DNA of 64,000 bases from Flagellimonas sp. HMM57 (GCF_021390175.1 NZ_CP090004.1:2843001-2907000), one strand, 5' to 3'. Shown: positions 35,753 to 45,434, counted from the first letter of the stretch. Notes: generated by a model from the sequence alone, not told the origin. A program made the numbers and translations.

Positions 35753-35803
35753 AAACCACCCTGTCTTTTTGTCCAAATACATATCTTTGAAAAAATTGTT
35801 TAC

Positions 35804-36742
35804 ATGGATAACATCCTTGTTGCCAAAAATGTTTCCAAGTCTTATGGAGACTATACCGCATTGAGCAACATATCTTTAGAAATACCCAAAAACTGTATTT
35901 ATGGCCTTTTAGGACCCAATGGGGCAGGGAAAACTACGTTCATCAGAATTATAAATCAGATAACGTATCAAGATAAGGGAGAGGTTTTGTTCAACGGTAA
36001 ACCACTAGCACCCGAACATATTGCCCATATAGGATATTTGCCAGAAGAAAGGGGGTTGTACAAAAGCATGAAGGTAGGGGAACAGGCACTGTACCTTGCA
36101 CAACTAAAAGGATTGTCCAAACAAGACGCAAAAAAAAGGTTGAAGTTTTGGTTCGAGCGATTGAACATAGGAGACTGGTGGAACAAAAAAATTCAGGAAC
36201 TCTCCAAAGGAATGGCCCAAAAAATCCAATTCATAGTTACTGTGCTCCATGAACCTAAACTATTGATTTTTGATGAGCCTTTTAGTGGGTTTGATCCTAT
36301 CAACGCAAATATTATCAAAGATGAAATTTTACAGTTGAGGGACAAGGGTACTTCTATCATCTTTTCTACCCATCGTATGGAATCTGTAGAAGAATTATGT
36401 GAATATATTGCATTGATTCATAAGTCTGAAAAAATATTGGACGGTAAACTATCAGAAATAAAAAAGGAATATAAAAACAATATTTTCAAGGTTGGTTTGG
36501 AAATAGAAAGAGATGGGGATGCCTTGATAGAACAATTGAAAGAAAAATTCCATATCCTGTCCTCAAATTTCAATATTCGGGAAAAGCAACTGGATTTTAC
36601 ATTGCAGTTACCTTCCAATAATACGTCAGGAGTACTTTCAGAAATAGCCAAACGGGCAAATGTCAATCGATTTGAGGAGACCGTTCCTTCGGCAAACGAT
36701 ATATTTATTCAGACCGTAAACAACAAGGAGGATAATGGGTAA
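35804..36742 (+). CDS. ABC-2 transporter ATP-binding protein (NatA-like)
   Basis: A 312-aa ATPase. I take the ATG 35804 (MDNILVAKNVSKSYGDYTAL) rather than 35744, which lies just beside the dnaJ terminator. Walker A is GPNGAGKTT near 38-46, the signature is LSKGMAQK near 137-144, Walker B is LLIFDEPFSGFDP near 157-169, and the H-switch is in STHRMES. A C-terminal DUF4162-like segment of about 90 residues follows, as in NatA proteins. It overlaps the permease gene by 8 bases, so the two are a translationally coupled pair exporting an unknown substrate. Confidence 0.9.
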   Translation: MDNILVAKNVSKSYGDYTALSNISLEIPKNCIYGLLGPNGAGKTTFIRIINQITYQDKGEVLFNGKPLAPEHIAHIGYLPEERGLYKSMKVGEQALYLAQLKGLSKQDAKKRLKFWFERLNIGDWWNKKIQELSKGMAQKIQFIVTVLHEPKLLIFDEPFSGFDPINANIIKDEILQLRDKGTSIIFSTHRMESVEELCEYIALIHKSEKILDGKLSEIKKEYKNNIFKVGLEIERDGDALIEQLKEKFHILSSNFNIREKQLDFTLQLPSNNTSGVLSEIAKRANVNRFEETVPSANDIFIQTVNNKEDNG

Positions 36743-38075
36743 GCTGGGATTGATTATAAAACGGGAATATCTGGCAAAGGTCCGAAACAAGTCATTTATT
36801 ATCATGACGTTTCTCAGTCCTATTCTCATAGTGGGAATGATTGTTTTGATAGCTTACCTAACTGAAATTAACGATAGTGAAAAGCGGATTATTTCGGTTC
36901 TTAATGAAAGTGAATTTCTTTCAAAAGAATTTGAACCTACATCTAGCATGTCCTACGTTCTTTTTCAGGACCTTACACTACAAGAAGCTAAAGATTCAAC
37001 AGTTTCGTTGGGCTATTATGGTCTGCTCTATCTTCCAACAGGTGCTGATTTAGAAAGTGTTGCCGAGTCTTCCTATCTATTTACCAAGGATAACCCCAAT
37101 ACAAATGTGACCCAACGTATAGAGGCTATTTTTCAAAAGCAATTACTTCAAAAAAGATTAAGAAAGTTGGGAGTTTCCCCAGAACAGTTCTCTGATATCG
37201 AAGCGCAGTTTGAAATAAATTTAGCTGCATTCAGTGGAGAGAAAAGTATAAAAGGTATTAACGAGATCAAGGCTTTTATTGGGGGTGGATTTGGTTATGC
37301 CATTATGATGTTCATTATCATTTATGGCGGTTTTGTTATGCGTAGTGTCATCGAGGAAAAAACCAGTAGAATTATAGAGGTTATCATTTCTTCGGTAAAA
37401 CCGTTCCAACTTATGCTGGGGAAAATTATAGGAACTTCTTTGGCGGGAATAACCCAATTCACCATATGGATACTATCTGCATCTCTTTTGCTGTTTTTGA
37501 TTGCGCTTTTCTTCGGAATTGATTTTGGTGCGATGGATTCAAATGCTCCGCTGCCACCAGGACCTATTGGTGGGGTATCTCAATTTTCTAATTCGATAGA
37601 TAGCGATACCATGCTTTATGCCAATGAAATCCTAAATATTCCCTGGATGCTTTTGATAAGCTCATTTTTGGTTTACTTTGTTTTGGGGTATTTGATTTAC
37701 AGTTCAATTTATGCGGCCATTGGAGCTGCCGTGGATAATGAAACGGATACCCAGCAGTTTATTTTTCCGATTATATTACCGCTTATGTTAGGGATTTATG
37801 TTGGTTTCTTTTCTGTATTCAGTAACCCTAATGGGCCTATTGCGGTAGGGTTTTCCTTATTTCCGTTAACTTCACCTATAGTAATGTTGATGCGGCTTCC
37901 TGGGGGTATTGGTGAAGGTGGAGTACCTTTGTGGCAATTGTTGTTGTCCATTGGTTTGCTGATTGCTACTTTTTTGGGCATAGTATCGTTGGCGGCTAAA
38001 ATTTACCGGGTGGGTATTTTAATGTATGGAAAAAGACCTACTTATAAAGAATTATTTAAATGGTTGAGATATTAA
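36735..38075 (+). CDS. ABC-2 family permease (NatB-like)
   Basis: A 446-aa membrane protein coupled to the ATPase before it. It has one helix at about residues 20-45, a large extracytoplasmic domain (45-180), then about five helices from 180 to 435. MRSVIEEKTSRIIEVIISSVKPFQLMLGKIIG near 200-230 is the coupling region typical of ABC-2/NatB permeases. The substrate is unknown; relatives export sodium or act in lipid or peptide export. The mscS gene starts 6 bases after it, so it may be part of the same transcript. Confidence 0.88.
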   Translation: MGKLGLIIKREYLAKVRNKSFIIMTFLSPILIVGMIVLIAYLTEINDSEKRIISVLNESEFLSKEFEPTSSMSYVLFQDLTLQEAKDSTVSLGYYGLLYLPTGADLESVAESSYLFTKDNPNTNVTQRIEAIFQKQLLQKRLRKLGVSPEQFSDIEAQFEINLAAFSGEKSIKGINEIKAFIGGGFGYAIMMFIIIYGGFVMRSVIEEKTSRIIEVIISSVKPFQLMLGKIIGTSLAGITQFTIWILSASLLLFLIALFFGIDFGAMDSNAPLPPGPIGGVSQFSNSIDSDTMLYANEILNIPWMLLISSFLVYFVLGYLIYSSIYAAIGAAVDNETDTQQFIFPIILPLMLGIYVGFFSVFSNPNGPIAVGFSLFPLTSPIVMLMRLPGGIGEGGVPLWQLLLSIGLLIATFLGIVSLAAKIYRVGILMYGKRPTYKELFKWLRY

Positions 38076-38081
38076 TTTGAA

Positions 38082-38960
38082 ATGCAGGAAGAAACCAGTG
38101 AGATAAAAGAAATTATTGAAGAGGATATCTGGGGTACCATTAAAGAATTTCTGGACTTTGGATTTCATCTTGGCGAAGGCGATAAATCCATCAACCTGAC
38201 CGTTGGCCTGTTACTGCTTGTCACTGTAGCCTTTGTTTTTACCAAGTTTGTAATGAAATGGCTAAAGCATTTGTTCACCAGAAAAATGGATCTGGAGGAC
38301 AAACGAAAATTTGCCAGTGTTTTTAAGTTTATCAATTATGTGATTTATCTGGTGGTCGTGTTGGTGACACTGAGTGCTGCCGGAATCGACATTACACTTG
38401 TCATTACTGCCTCTGCAGCTTTGTTTGTAGGATTGGGGCTGGCGTTACAAGAACTGTTTCAAGATATCTTGGGAGGTATTTTCATTATCATAGATAAATC
38501 TCTACAAGTTGGGGATATTGTTGAGGTAGATGGAAAAGTTGGCAAAGTATTTGAAATAAAGTTACGCACAACCAGGGCATTGACCCGTGATGATAAAGTC
38601 ATTATCATTCCCAATCATAAGTTTGTTAGTGATATTGTATACAATTACACGCAGAACCATAGAACTACACGTGAAAAAGTGAATATTGGGGTAGCTTATG
38701 GAAGCGATGTTTCCTTGGTCACCAAAATTTTGGAAGAAGTTGCCGCTGAGCAGAAACAGGTACTTAAAAATCCAAAACCATTTGTTCTTTTCGATGATTT
38801 TGGAGATTCGGCGCTCCTTTTTTCACTGCATTTTTTTACTAATGATAGTTTTGGCGACCCAAAAATCAAAAGTGATATTCGCTATCATATTAATGCCAAG
38901 TTCAAAGAAAACGAAATCAGTATCCCATTCCCTCAACGAGATGTTCATTTAAAACAATAA
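38082..38960 (+). CDS. mechanosensitive ion channel, MscS family
   Basis: A 292-aa channel that opens under membrane tension and releases solutes during hypo-osmotic shock. It has three membrane helices (about 40-65, 88-108 and 112-140), the last being the pore-lining helix followed by LQELFQDILGGIFIIIDKSLQVGDIVEVDGKVG, the signature of the MscS beta domain. IIIPNHKFVSDIVYNYT near 175-191 is also typical. The C-terminus forms the cytoplasmic vestibule. Confidence 0.93.
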   Translation: MQEETSEIKEIIEEDIWGTIKEFLDFGFHLGEGDKSINLTVGLLLLVTVAFVFTKFVMKWLKHLFTRKMDLEDKRKFASVFKFINYVIYLVVVLVTLSAAGIDITLVITASAALFVGLGLALQELFQDILGGIFIIIDKSLQVGDIVEVDGKVGKVFEIKLRTTRALTRDDKVIIIPNHKFVSDIVYNYTQNHRTTREKVNIGVAYGSDVSLVTKILEEVAAEQKQVLKNPKPFVLFDDFGDSALLFSLHFFTNDSFGDPKIKSDIRYHINAKFKENEISIPFPQRDVHLKQ

Positions 38961-39022
38961 AACCCCTAGAACATATAAAAACACCAACATATCATACAGT
39001 AACAAGGCTAATCTTTATTTTC

Positions 39023-39871
39023 TTGGGCATATTATACAGTGAAATAGCTTTAGGCCAGAGTTCGGATATCTTTAGATTGGAGTATCTGAACATACCAGAA
39101 AACGATACAGGGATTAAAACACAGCGCTATAGATTTCTCTTTAACCTTCCTATAAAACTGAATGAAAAGAAAGACTACCTAATCACTGGTGTTGAGTACA
39201 ACAAACTGGATATTGGTTACTCTCAGGATTTTCCCTTTGATAGCAGTGAGTTGAATAGGTTTCATGTGGTGGACTTTAATTTGGGCTACATTACAAAATG
39301 GAATGAAAATTGGAATCTGGTAACAATACTTACGCCAAGATTGGCTTCCAATTTTATAAACGGAGCAATGACAGATGATTTTTTTATGAACGCAACGGCA
39401 ACATTATGGAAAGAAAACTCAAAAGCGGACAAACCGTTTCGAATTGTTTTGGGACTTTCCTATAACAGTACTGCCGGTCTTCCCATTCCGTTACCTATTG
39501 TAAGTTACTATAAAAGATTTCATCCAAATTGGTCGTATACCTTGGGCATACCCCGTACAAATTTTAAATACCATATCACTAAAAAGCATACGTTGGAAAC
39601 CACATTGTTATTGGATGGTTATTTTATCAATTTGCAAAACGATATTCTTTTGCCAGATAATCAAGTTGGGTCAAGAATAACACTTTCCGCATTAGTGGGA
39701 GCGATTGGTTATCAATGTAATATGTCAAAAAGGATGTCGCTTTACGCCTTGGTTGGACGCTCTTTTGAACAAGGGGGCAATTTACGAAACGACAATAGGC
39801 AAGACGTTTTTTTATTGAATGATGAATCAAATCTTTATATTAGAACTGGGTTCAAGATTGGAATTTTTTAA
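39023..39871 (+). CDS. outer-membrane beta-barrel protein, DUF6268-like; start uncertain
   Basis: A barrel-type protein of at least 282 aa. The TTG at 39023 is the only standard start codon seen, but it would cut the signal peptide short. The same frame is open back into the end of mscS and encodes RLIFIFLGILYSEIALGQ, a full signal sequence, so the true start is probably upstream at a rare codon such as ATA or ATT. The mature part has repeated aromatic-edged strands (FNLGYITKWNENWNLVTILTPRLA) and ends RTGFKIGIF. Ten bases separate it from the response-regulator gene. Confidence 0.65.
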   Translation: MGILYSEIALGQSSDIFRLEYLNIPENDTGIKTQRYRFLFNLPIKLNEKKDYLITGVEYNKLDIGYSQDFPFDSSELNRFHVVDFNLGYITKWNENWNLVTILTPRLASNFINGAMTDDFFMNATATLWKENSKADKPFRIVLGLSYNSTAGLPIPLPIVSYYKRFHPNWSYTLGIPRTNFKYHITKKHTLETTLLLDGYFINLQNDILLPDNQVGSRITLSALVGAIGYQCNMSKRMSLYALVGRSFEQGGNLRNDNRQDVFLLNDESNLYIRTGFKIGIF

Positions 39872-39881
39872 ATAGCACATT

Positions 39882-41045
39882 ATGTCAAAAATATTGGTAA
39901 TAGAAGACGAATCAGCCATACGGAGAGTTTTGGTGAAGATTTTGGGTGAAGAAAGTGATACCTATAATGTACAAGAGGCCGAAGATGGCTTAAGAGGTAT
40001 TGAAGCCATAAAAAAGGAGGATTTTGATTTGGTGCTTTGCGATATTAAAATGCCAAAGATGGATGGTGTTGAAGTGCTTGAAGCTGCCAAAAAGATTAAG
40101 CCAGAGATACCGTTTATTATGATTTCGGGCCATGGGGATTTGGATACTGCCGTAAATACCATGCGCCTTGGAGCATTTGATTACATTTCCAAACCCCCAG
40201 ATTTAAACCGGTTGTTGACTACGGTCAGAAATGCGCTTGATCGTAAAGAATTGGTCGTGGAAAACAAGATTCTTAAAAAGAAAGTTTCCAAGAACTACGA
40301 AATGGTAGGTGAGAGCCAGGAAATAGGCGTTATAAAAGATATGATCGAGAAGGTAGCTCCAACAGACGCCCGTGTTTTGATTACTGGCCCCAATGGAACG
40401 GGAAAAGAACTTGTTGCCCACTGGCTACATGAGAAAAGTCCTAGGTCTTCTGCGCCTTTTATCGAGGTCAACTGTGCAGCTATTCCATCAGAATTGATAG
40501 AAAGTGAGCTTTTTGGTCATGTTAAAGGTGCATTTACATCTGCGGTAAAGGACAGGGCCGGTAAATTTGAGGCAGCCAACAAGGGAACTATTTTTTTGGA
40601 TGAAATAGGGGATATGAGCCTATCCGCTCAAGCCAAGGTGCTTAGGGCGCTGCAAGAAAATAAGATTTCTAGGGTTGGTACGGATAAAGACATAAAAGTA
40701 GATGTTCGTGTTTTGGCGGCCACCAACAAAAATCTAAAGAAAGAAATAGAAGAGGGTAAATTTAGGGAAGACCTGTATCATCGTTTGGCGGTCATTTTAA
40801 TAAAAGTACCGGCATTGAACGATAGGCGAGAAGATATTCCTATGCTGATCGAATTCTTTTCAGAAAAAATAGCTTCGGAACAGGGCACTGCCCAAAAAAG
40901 TTTTTCAAAAAAGGCCATTGCACTTCTAAAAGGATACGACTGGACAGGAAATGTACGTGAGTTACGTAATGTGGTGGAACGATTAATTATACTTGGAGGC
41001 AAGGAAGTCTCCGAAGATGATGTAAAGCTATTTGCCAGTAAGTAG
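39882..41045 (+). CDS. NtrC-family response regulator lacking a DNA-binding domain
   Basis: A 387-aa protein with a receiver domain (1-120, phospho-acceptor Asp54 in LVLCDIKMPKMDG) and a sigma-54-type AAA+ domain (about 140-370). Walker A is GPNGTGKE near 168, Walker B is GTIFLDEIGD near 238, and ELRNVVERLIIL closes the domain. The loop that contacts sigma-54 reads GAFTSA instead of GAFTGA. The protein ends 12-15 residues later, so the usual Fis-type helix-turn-helix is missing. It may activate RpoN promoters without binding an enhancer. No cognate histidine kinase lies beside it. Confidence 0.9.
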   Translation: MSKILVIEDESAIRRVLVKILGEESDTYNVQEAEDGLRGIEAIKKEDFDLVLCDIKMPKMDGVEVLEAAKKIKPEIPFIMISGHGDLDTAVNTMRLGAFDYISKPPDLNRLLTTVRNALDRKELVVENKILKKKVSKNYEMVGESQEIGVIKDMIEKVAPTDARVLITGPNGTGKELVAHWLHEKSPRSSAPFIEVNCAAIPSELIESELFGHVKGAFTSAVKDRAGKFEAANKGTIFLDEIGDMSLSAQAKVLRALQENKISRVGTDKDIKVDVRVLAATNKNLKKEIEEGKFREDLYHRLAVILIKVPALNDRREDIPMLIEFFSEKIASEQGTAQKSFSKKAIALLKGYDWTGNVRELRNVVERLIILGGKEVSEDDVKLFASK

Positions 41046-41057
41046 CAAAGATGGTTC

Positions 41058-41768
41058 TTATTTGGAGCAATCTCCCAAACGCGAGAGTGCCGCATCAGAA
41101 AGGGTCTTTACGCGTTGATAGTATTGTTTTTTAGGCTCGGATAACTCCGTATTCAAAAGAGTCAATCGTGCTTCCTCACTTGTTTTTGAAATAAATTCAA
41201 AGGCCTCTTTGCAATTCACCTCTTTTACTATTTTATCCAAAGAATTTTCGAAGCCCAATAAACAATTGTGTATTTGTTGTTTTGAAGGCTTTATCCTTGG
41301 TTCAATGACACCATTTTGAGTGCGAAGCGCATCTTTCGTATTTAAAACCAACATGTTATTACCGTAAACACTGGAAAAATCTTGATCATAGTTCTTAAGG
41401 ACATTCATCCCAATTTCAGTACTTTTCAATGCGCTGTGCAACGATTTTTTAGACTCCTCAAAGGAAGTTGCTCTTGTAGCGGTTTTTAGGTGGTCAAGAG
41501 TTTTATCAAGGCTTTCAATAGTGCCTTCACAACCACAGTCTATAAAATTGTATTTGGTTTTTTCGATTCCGTTGAGTGCTTTATAAGCATGATATTTAGA
41601 CTTGTTAAAATCATTCGCCACAATAGCTCGTTGCGTCTGACTTTTTATATACTCTAAGTTGGAATTGGCATACTCACATGCATTTCGTATGCTAAAAGAA
41701 GATAATAGAAATAGACTGATAACGCCTATAACAAAAATGATGAAAAGAATAATCTTTTTAGTTCTCAT
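41058..41768 (-). CDS. membrane-anchored helical protein, unknown function
   Basis: A 236-aa protein with one N-terminal membrane helix (residues 5-26), then a long helical extracytoplasmic region. That region contains CGCEG near residue 78 and two other Cys in the last third, possibly forming disulfides. The sequence between 40 and 200 looks like two related helical blocks (SKYHAYKALNGIEKTKYNF; SLHSALKSTEIGMNVLKNY). I do not recognise a family. It converges on the response-regulator gene with a 12-base gap. Confidence 0.65.
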   Translation of the reverse strand: MRTKKIILFIIFVIGVISLFLLSSFSIRNACEYANSNLEYIKSQTQRAIVANDFNKSKYHAYKALNGIEKTKYNFIDCGCEGTIESLDKTLDHLKTATRATSFEESKKSLHSALKSTEIGMNVLKNYDQDFSSVYGNNMLVLNTKDALRTQNGVIEPRIKPSKQQIHNCLLGFENSLDKIVKEVNCKEAFEFISKTSEEARLTLLNTELSEPKKQYYQRVKTLSDAALSRLGDCSK

Positions 41769-41911
41769 AACGCTAGATTTGGGACTTTGCGTCTTATTAT
41801 TCCTACTAAATTAGCTCAAGAATCATATGAAATCCAAAAAAATCGTTTAAAAAGCAATCTATCACTATGAGTTGCATTTAAGATCGGTGAATAGTTGTTT
41901 TGAGGCGGTGA

Positions 41912-42829
41912 ATGGAGTATTGGTTAAAAAAAAGTATATTCATTACCATGAAAAAAGTTGATACAGGAGAATACTTGGTGAAAAAAGAGATAATACTTTC
42001 AAAATATGCCACTCTAGAAGATTTTGGTACAGGGGAAGAGAAACTCAAAGACGAACTTAAGGATATCAGAAAGGATTTGGGAGAATTCCAGAATACGCTC
42101 TACGCCCACGGAAAGTATAGTGTACTCATTTGCCTTCAGGGAATGGATACTTCCGGTAAGGACAGTTTGGTACGAGAGGTCTTTAAAGACTTCAATGTAC
42201 GCGGTGTGGTGGTACATAGTTTTAAGGTGCCTACTGAATTGGAACTAAAACATGACTACCTCTGGCGCCATTATATTGCATTGCCCGCACGGGGTAAGTT
42301 CAGTATTTTTAACAGAACCCATTATGAAAATGTATTGGTAACTAAAGTACATCCCGAGTATATTTTAGGAGAAAATATTCCAGGAATTGAATCGGTATCC
42401 GATATAGATGAAACGTTTTGGGAAAACCGGTATAGGCAAATCAACGATTTTGAAAAGCATATCACTGAAAACGGTACTATAATCTTTAAATTTTTTCTTC
42501 ATCTTTCCAAAGAAGAACAACGGCAACGTTTGTTACGTAGACTAAGGCTAAGAGAAAAGAATTGGAAATTTTCTCCTAGTGACCTTAAAGAGCGAAAGTT
42601 ATGGGATGACTATCAAAACTGCTATGAAGAAGCCATTAATAAAACATCAAAACCCCATGCTCCATGGTATGTGATTCCTGCTGACAATAAAAAAGCAGCG
42701 CGGGTCATCGTTGCTTCTATCTTATTGAAAGAGTTAAAAAAGTATAAAGATGTCAAAGAACCTGAGTTAGAAGAGAAAATAAGAGTTAATTTAGAAAGCT
42801 TTAAGCAAGAATTGGAAAAAGAATCCTAA
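41912..42829 (+). CDS. ppk2: polyphosphate kinase 2 family protein
   Basis: A phosphotransferase using polyphosphate to phosphorylate nucleotides. It is 305 aa from ATG 41912, or 293 aa from ATG 41948 (MKKVDTGEYLV), which I think equally likely. The P-loop is LQGMDTSGKDSLVREV near residue 80, the Walker B and lid region is LWRHYIALPARGKFSIFNRTHYENV near 122-146, and RLRLREKNWKFSPSDLKER near 209-227 is the C-terminal lid. The pattern fits one-domain PPK2 enzymes acting on AMP and/or ADP. The stop overlaps the next start by one base. Confidence 0.92.
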   Translation: MEYWLKKSIFITMKKVDTGEYLVKKEIILSKYATLEDFGTGEEKLKDELKDIRKDLGEFQNTLYAHGKYSVLICLQGMDTSGKDSLVREVFKDFNVRGVVVHSFKVPTELELKHDYLWRHYIALPARGKFSIFNRTHYENVLVTKVHPEYILGENIPGIESVSDIDETFWENRYRQINDFEKHITENGTIIFKFFLHLSKEEQRQRLLRRLRLREKNWKFSPSDLKERKLWDDYQNCYEEAINKTSKPHAPWYVIPADNKKAARVIVASILLKELKKYKDVKEPELEEKIRVNLESFKQELEKES

Positions 42830-44226
42830 TGAGAACAATCGTACTAATGGCCATTTTTTTGGTCAGCACCCCATTTTTTTCACAGTCAGATGATGAAAAA
42901 CAACTCAGGGCAATATATGATAAGGCCCTGACCAATGGAAAAGCTTATGATTGGCTGAACCACCTTTCCAACCAGATTGGTGGACGTCTATCTGGATCTA
43001 TACAGGCTCAACAAGCAATTGATTACACAAAAAAACAATTGGATTCCATTGGATTGGATAGAGTATGGCTACAACCTGTAATGGTTCCAAAATGGGTTAG
43101 GGGAACTCCAGAATTTGCATATATGGAAACAAAACCCGGACTTACCACTAATGTGCCTATTTGTGCACTTGGAGGTTCGGTGGCTACACCAGATGGAGGT
43201 TTAAAGGCCAATATTGTTGAGGTGCAGGGTATAGAGGATTTGGAAAAATTGGGGAAAGATAAAATAGCGGGCAAGATTGTTTTTTACAACCGCCCCATGG
43301 ACCCTACTCAGATTAGTACCTTTACTGCATACTCCGGTTGTGTGGACCAACGTTATTCCGGAGCAGCCGAAGCGGGCAAGTATGGTGCTGCTGGGGTAAT
43401 TGTACGTTCTGTTAACTTGCGTTTGGATGATTATCCACATACTGGCTCAATGAGTTATGGTGATACTCCTGTCTCCGATAGAATTCCAGCAGCGGCAATC
43501 AGTACAAAAGGGGCAGAATTGTTGAGTACCACCCTTACATTGAATCCGGATATCAAGTTCTATTTCAAACAAAATTGTAAGCAGTTCGATGATGTGCAAT
43601 CTTATAATGTAATCGGAGAAATTAAGGGTTCTACACATCCTAATGAGATAATGATCGTTGGCGGACATCTGGATTCTTGGGATTTAGGCGATGGTTCTCA
43701 CGATGATGGCGCTGGTGTAGTACAGAGTATGGATGTGTTACGATTAATAAAGGCCAACGGATACAAACCCAAAAGAACCTTACGTGTTGTCTTATTCATG
43801 AACGAGGAAAATGGTTTACGAGGGGGAAATAAATATGCTGAGGTGGCCAAAAGCAAAAATGAGAACCATGTTTTTGCTTTGGAAAGTGATGCTGGGGGAT
43901 TTACACCACGGGGCTTCTCCTTTGATTGTACCGAAGAGAATTTTGATCAAGTACTAGGTTGGAAAAAGTTATTTGAGCCCTATTTGATACATATGTTCGT
44001 AAAAGGTGGAAGTGGAGCAGATATTGGTCCTTTAAAAACGGAAGATTTAGTACTTGCAGGATTGCGTCCAGATTCCCAACGATATTTTGATCATCACCAT
44101 GCGGAAAATGATACATTCGAGCATGTAAATAAGCGTGAACTGGAGCTAGGAGCTGCTACCATGGCAAGTTTGGTCTATCTTTTTGACAAGTATGGAACAA
44201 TTACTTCTAAAAAGATAAAGGGCTAA
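42829..44226 (+). CDS. M28-family metallopeptidase, exported
   Basis: A 465-aa zinc aminopeptidase or carboxypeptidase-Q-like enzyme with a signal peptide ending FFSQ. A PA-type insertion lies around 130-240 (GKIVFYNRPMD). The metal ligands are in VGGHLDSWDLGDGSHDDGAG near 279-298 (His and Asp), MNEENGLRGGNKYA near 324-337 (catalytic Glu), ALESDAGGFTP near 349-359 (Asp), and YFDHHHAENDTFEHV near 423-437 (His). It probably digests peptides in the periplasm. It starts one base inside the ppk2 stop. Confidence 0.92.
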   Translation: MRTIVLMAIFLVSTPFFSQSDDEKQLRAIYDKALTNGKAYDWLNHLSNQIGGRLSGSIQAQQAIDYTKKQLDSIGLDRVWLQPVMVPKWVRGTPEFAYMETKPGLTTNVPICALGGSVATPDGGLKANIVEVQGIEDLEKLGKDKIAGKIVFYNRPMDPTQISTFTAYSGCVDQRYSGAAEAGKYGAAGVIVRSVNLRLDDYPHTGSMSYGDTPVSDRIPAAAISTKGAELLSTTLTLNPDIKFYFKQNCKQFDDVQSYNVIGEIKGSTHPNEIMIVGGHLDSWDLGDGSHDDGAGVVQSMDVLRLIKANGYKPKRTLRVVLFMNEENGLRGGNKYAEVAKSKNENHVFALESDAGGFTPRGFSFDCTEENFDQVLGWKKLFEPYLIHMFVKGGSGADIGPLKTEDLVLAGLRPDSQRYFDHHHAENDTFEHVNKRELELGAATMASLVYLFDKYGTITSKKIKG

Positions 44227-44321
44227 AAATAGCTGCAGAACAACAGATTTTAAACAATTTCTATTTTTCTTGGTTTCAAATTGATATCTTTTTTGATACT
44301 GTGGACAACCAATAAAACCGC

Positions 44322-44329
44322 TACCTTTG
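44322..44329 (+). promoter_or_regulatory. -7 element for the dual PPIase gene
   Basis: TACCTTTG is an exact TAnnTTTG match, 39 bases before the ATG at 44369. Confidence 0.45.
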
Positions 44330-44368
44330 CATTCTTGAAAATTTCAGGTAATAAATAATAGAAAAAAG

Positions 44369-45301
44369 ATGCAAGACGGAATCTACGCAAAATTTAATAC
44401 TACAAAAGGGGAGATTTTAGTAAAATTGACCCATGACAAAACCCCTGGCACTGTAGGCAACTTTGTTGCTTTGGCAGAAGGTGATATGGAAAATGGTAGC
44501 AAGCCACAAGGAAAACCTTACTATGATGGACTTAAGTTTCACCGTGTCATACAGGATTTTATGATTCAGGGAGGATGTCCCCAAGGAACGGGTACAGGCG
44601 ACCCTGGATACAAGTTCGATGATGAGTTTCATCCAGAGCTTACCCATGAAGGACCAGGTGTACTTTCCATGGCCAATGCAGGTCCCGGAACCAATGGAAG
44701 TCAGTTTTTTATAACACATGTGGCTACACCTTGGTTGGACAATAAACACACTGTTTTTGGTTTTGTGGAACATGGACAAGAAGTTGTTGATGCCATTGTC
44801 CAAGATGATGCGATTGAAAAACTGGAAATTGTTCGAGTAGGTGAAGAGGCGGAAAGTTGGAATGCCATTGAAGCATTTAGAACTTTTGAAGGAGCACGGG
44901 AGAAACGTATTGCAGAACAAAAGGCACAGGCAGAAGCAGAAATGGAAAAATTAGCAGCTGGTTTTGATACAACGGAATCTGGTCTGCGTTATAAAATGAT
45001 TCAAGAAGGAAGTGGTGCAAAAGCGGAAAAAGGTAAAACAGTTTCCGTACACTATGAAGGTAGTTTGACAAACGGACAGGTTTTTGATTCCTCCTATAGT
45101 AGAAACCAACCTATAGATTTTACTTTGGGTGTAGGTCAGGTAATTTCTGGTTGGGACGAAGGTATTGCGCTATTAAAAGTTGGCGATAAGGCACGTTTTG
45201 TAATACCATCGCATTTAGCTTATGGCAGTGCTGGTGCTGGTGGCGTTATCCCTCCAGATGCAACTTTGATATTCGATGTGGAATTGATGAACGTTAAATA
45301 A
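44369..45301 (+). CDS. dual peptidyl-prolyl isomerase: cyclophilin fused to FKBP
   Basis: A 310-aa protein carrying two unrelated prolyl isomerase folds. The N-terminal cyclophilin domain (1-150) has [13 protein letters not shown] (catalytic Arg), [16 protein letters not shown] and [13 protein letters not shown] helical linker (160-195, [18 protein letters not shown]) leads to the C-terminal FKBP domain (about 200-310) with [35 protein letters not shown] and [28 protein letters not shown]. No signal peptide is seen, so it should be cytoplasmic. Dual immunophilins of this order are known from flavobacteria. Confidence 0.94.
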   Translation: MQDGIYAKFNTTKGEILVKLTHDKTPGTVGNFVALAEGDMENGSKPQGKPYYDGLKFHRVIQDFMIQGGCPQGTGTGDPGYKFDDEFHPELTHEGPGVLSMANAGPGTNGSQFFITHVATPWLDNKHTVFGFVEHGQEVVDAIVQDDAIEKLEIVRVGEEAESWNAIEAFRTFEGAREKRIAEQKAQAEAEMEKLAAGFDTTESGLRYKMIQEGSGAKAEKGKTVSVHYEGSLTNGQVFDSSYSRNQPIDFTLGVGQVISGWDEGIALLKVGDKARFVIPSHLAYGSAGAGGVIPPDATLIFDVELMNVK

Positions 45302-45325
45302 AATAATTTAACTTCAAGGTAAACG

Positions 45326-45352
45326 AAAAGCTCTCAAATATTGGGAGCTTTT
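45326..45352. terminator. terminator shared by the PPIase gene and a tiny gene
   Basis: AAAAGCTCTC (45326-45335) pairs with GGGAGCTTTT (45343-45352) with one G-U pair. It ends the PPIase transcript on plus and the 27-aa gene at 45351 on minus. Confidence 0.75.
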
Positions 45353-45434
45353 ATTTTGATTTATTAACACTTACCAATAACAGACAAAGGTTAAGCGCAA
45401 GTAATAAAAGCAATACTGTAAAAAAAGTGCCCAT
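45351..45434 (-). CDS. 27-aa single-helix membrane protein, MGTFF family, copy 1
   Basis: The minus strand from the ATG at 45434 encodes 27 residues: MGTFFTVLLLLLALN, then LCLLLVSVNKSK, then TAA. It is one hydrophobic helix with a central Asn and a basic tail. The neighbour at 45552-45638 encodes a similar 28-residue protein, and the protein encoded at 29440-29619 starts in the same way. Independent copies with conserved residues but different codons argue that these are real genes, too short for usual gene calling. Its stop lies in the shared terminator. Function unknown. Confidence 0.6.
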   Translation of the reverse strand: MGTFFTVLLLLLALNLCLLLVSVNKSK

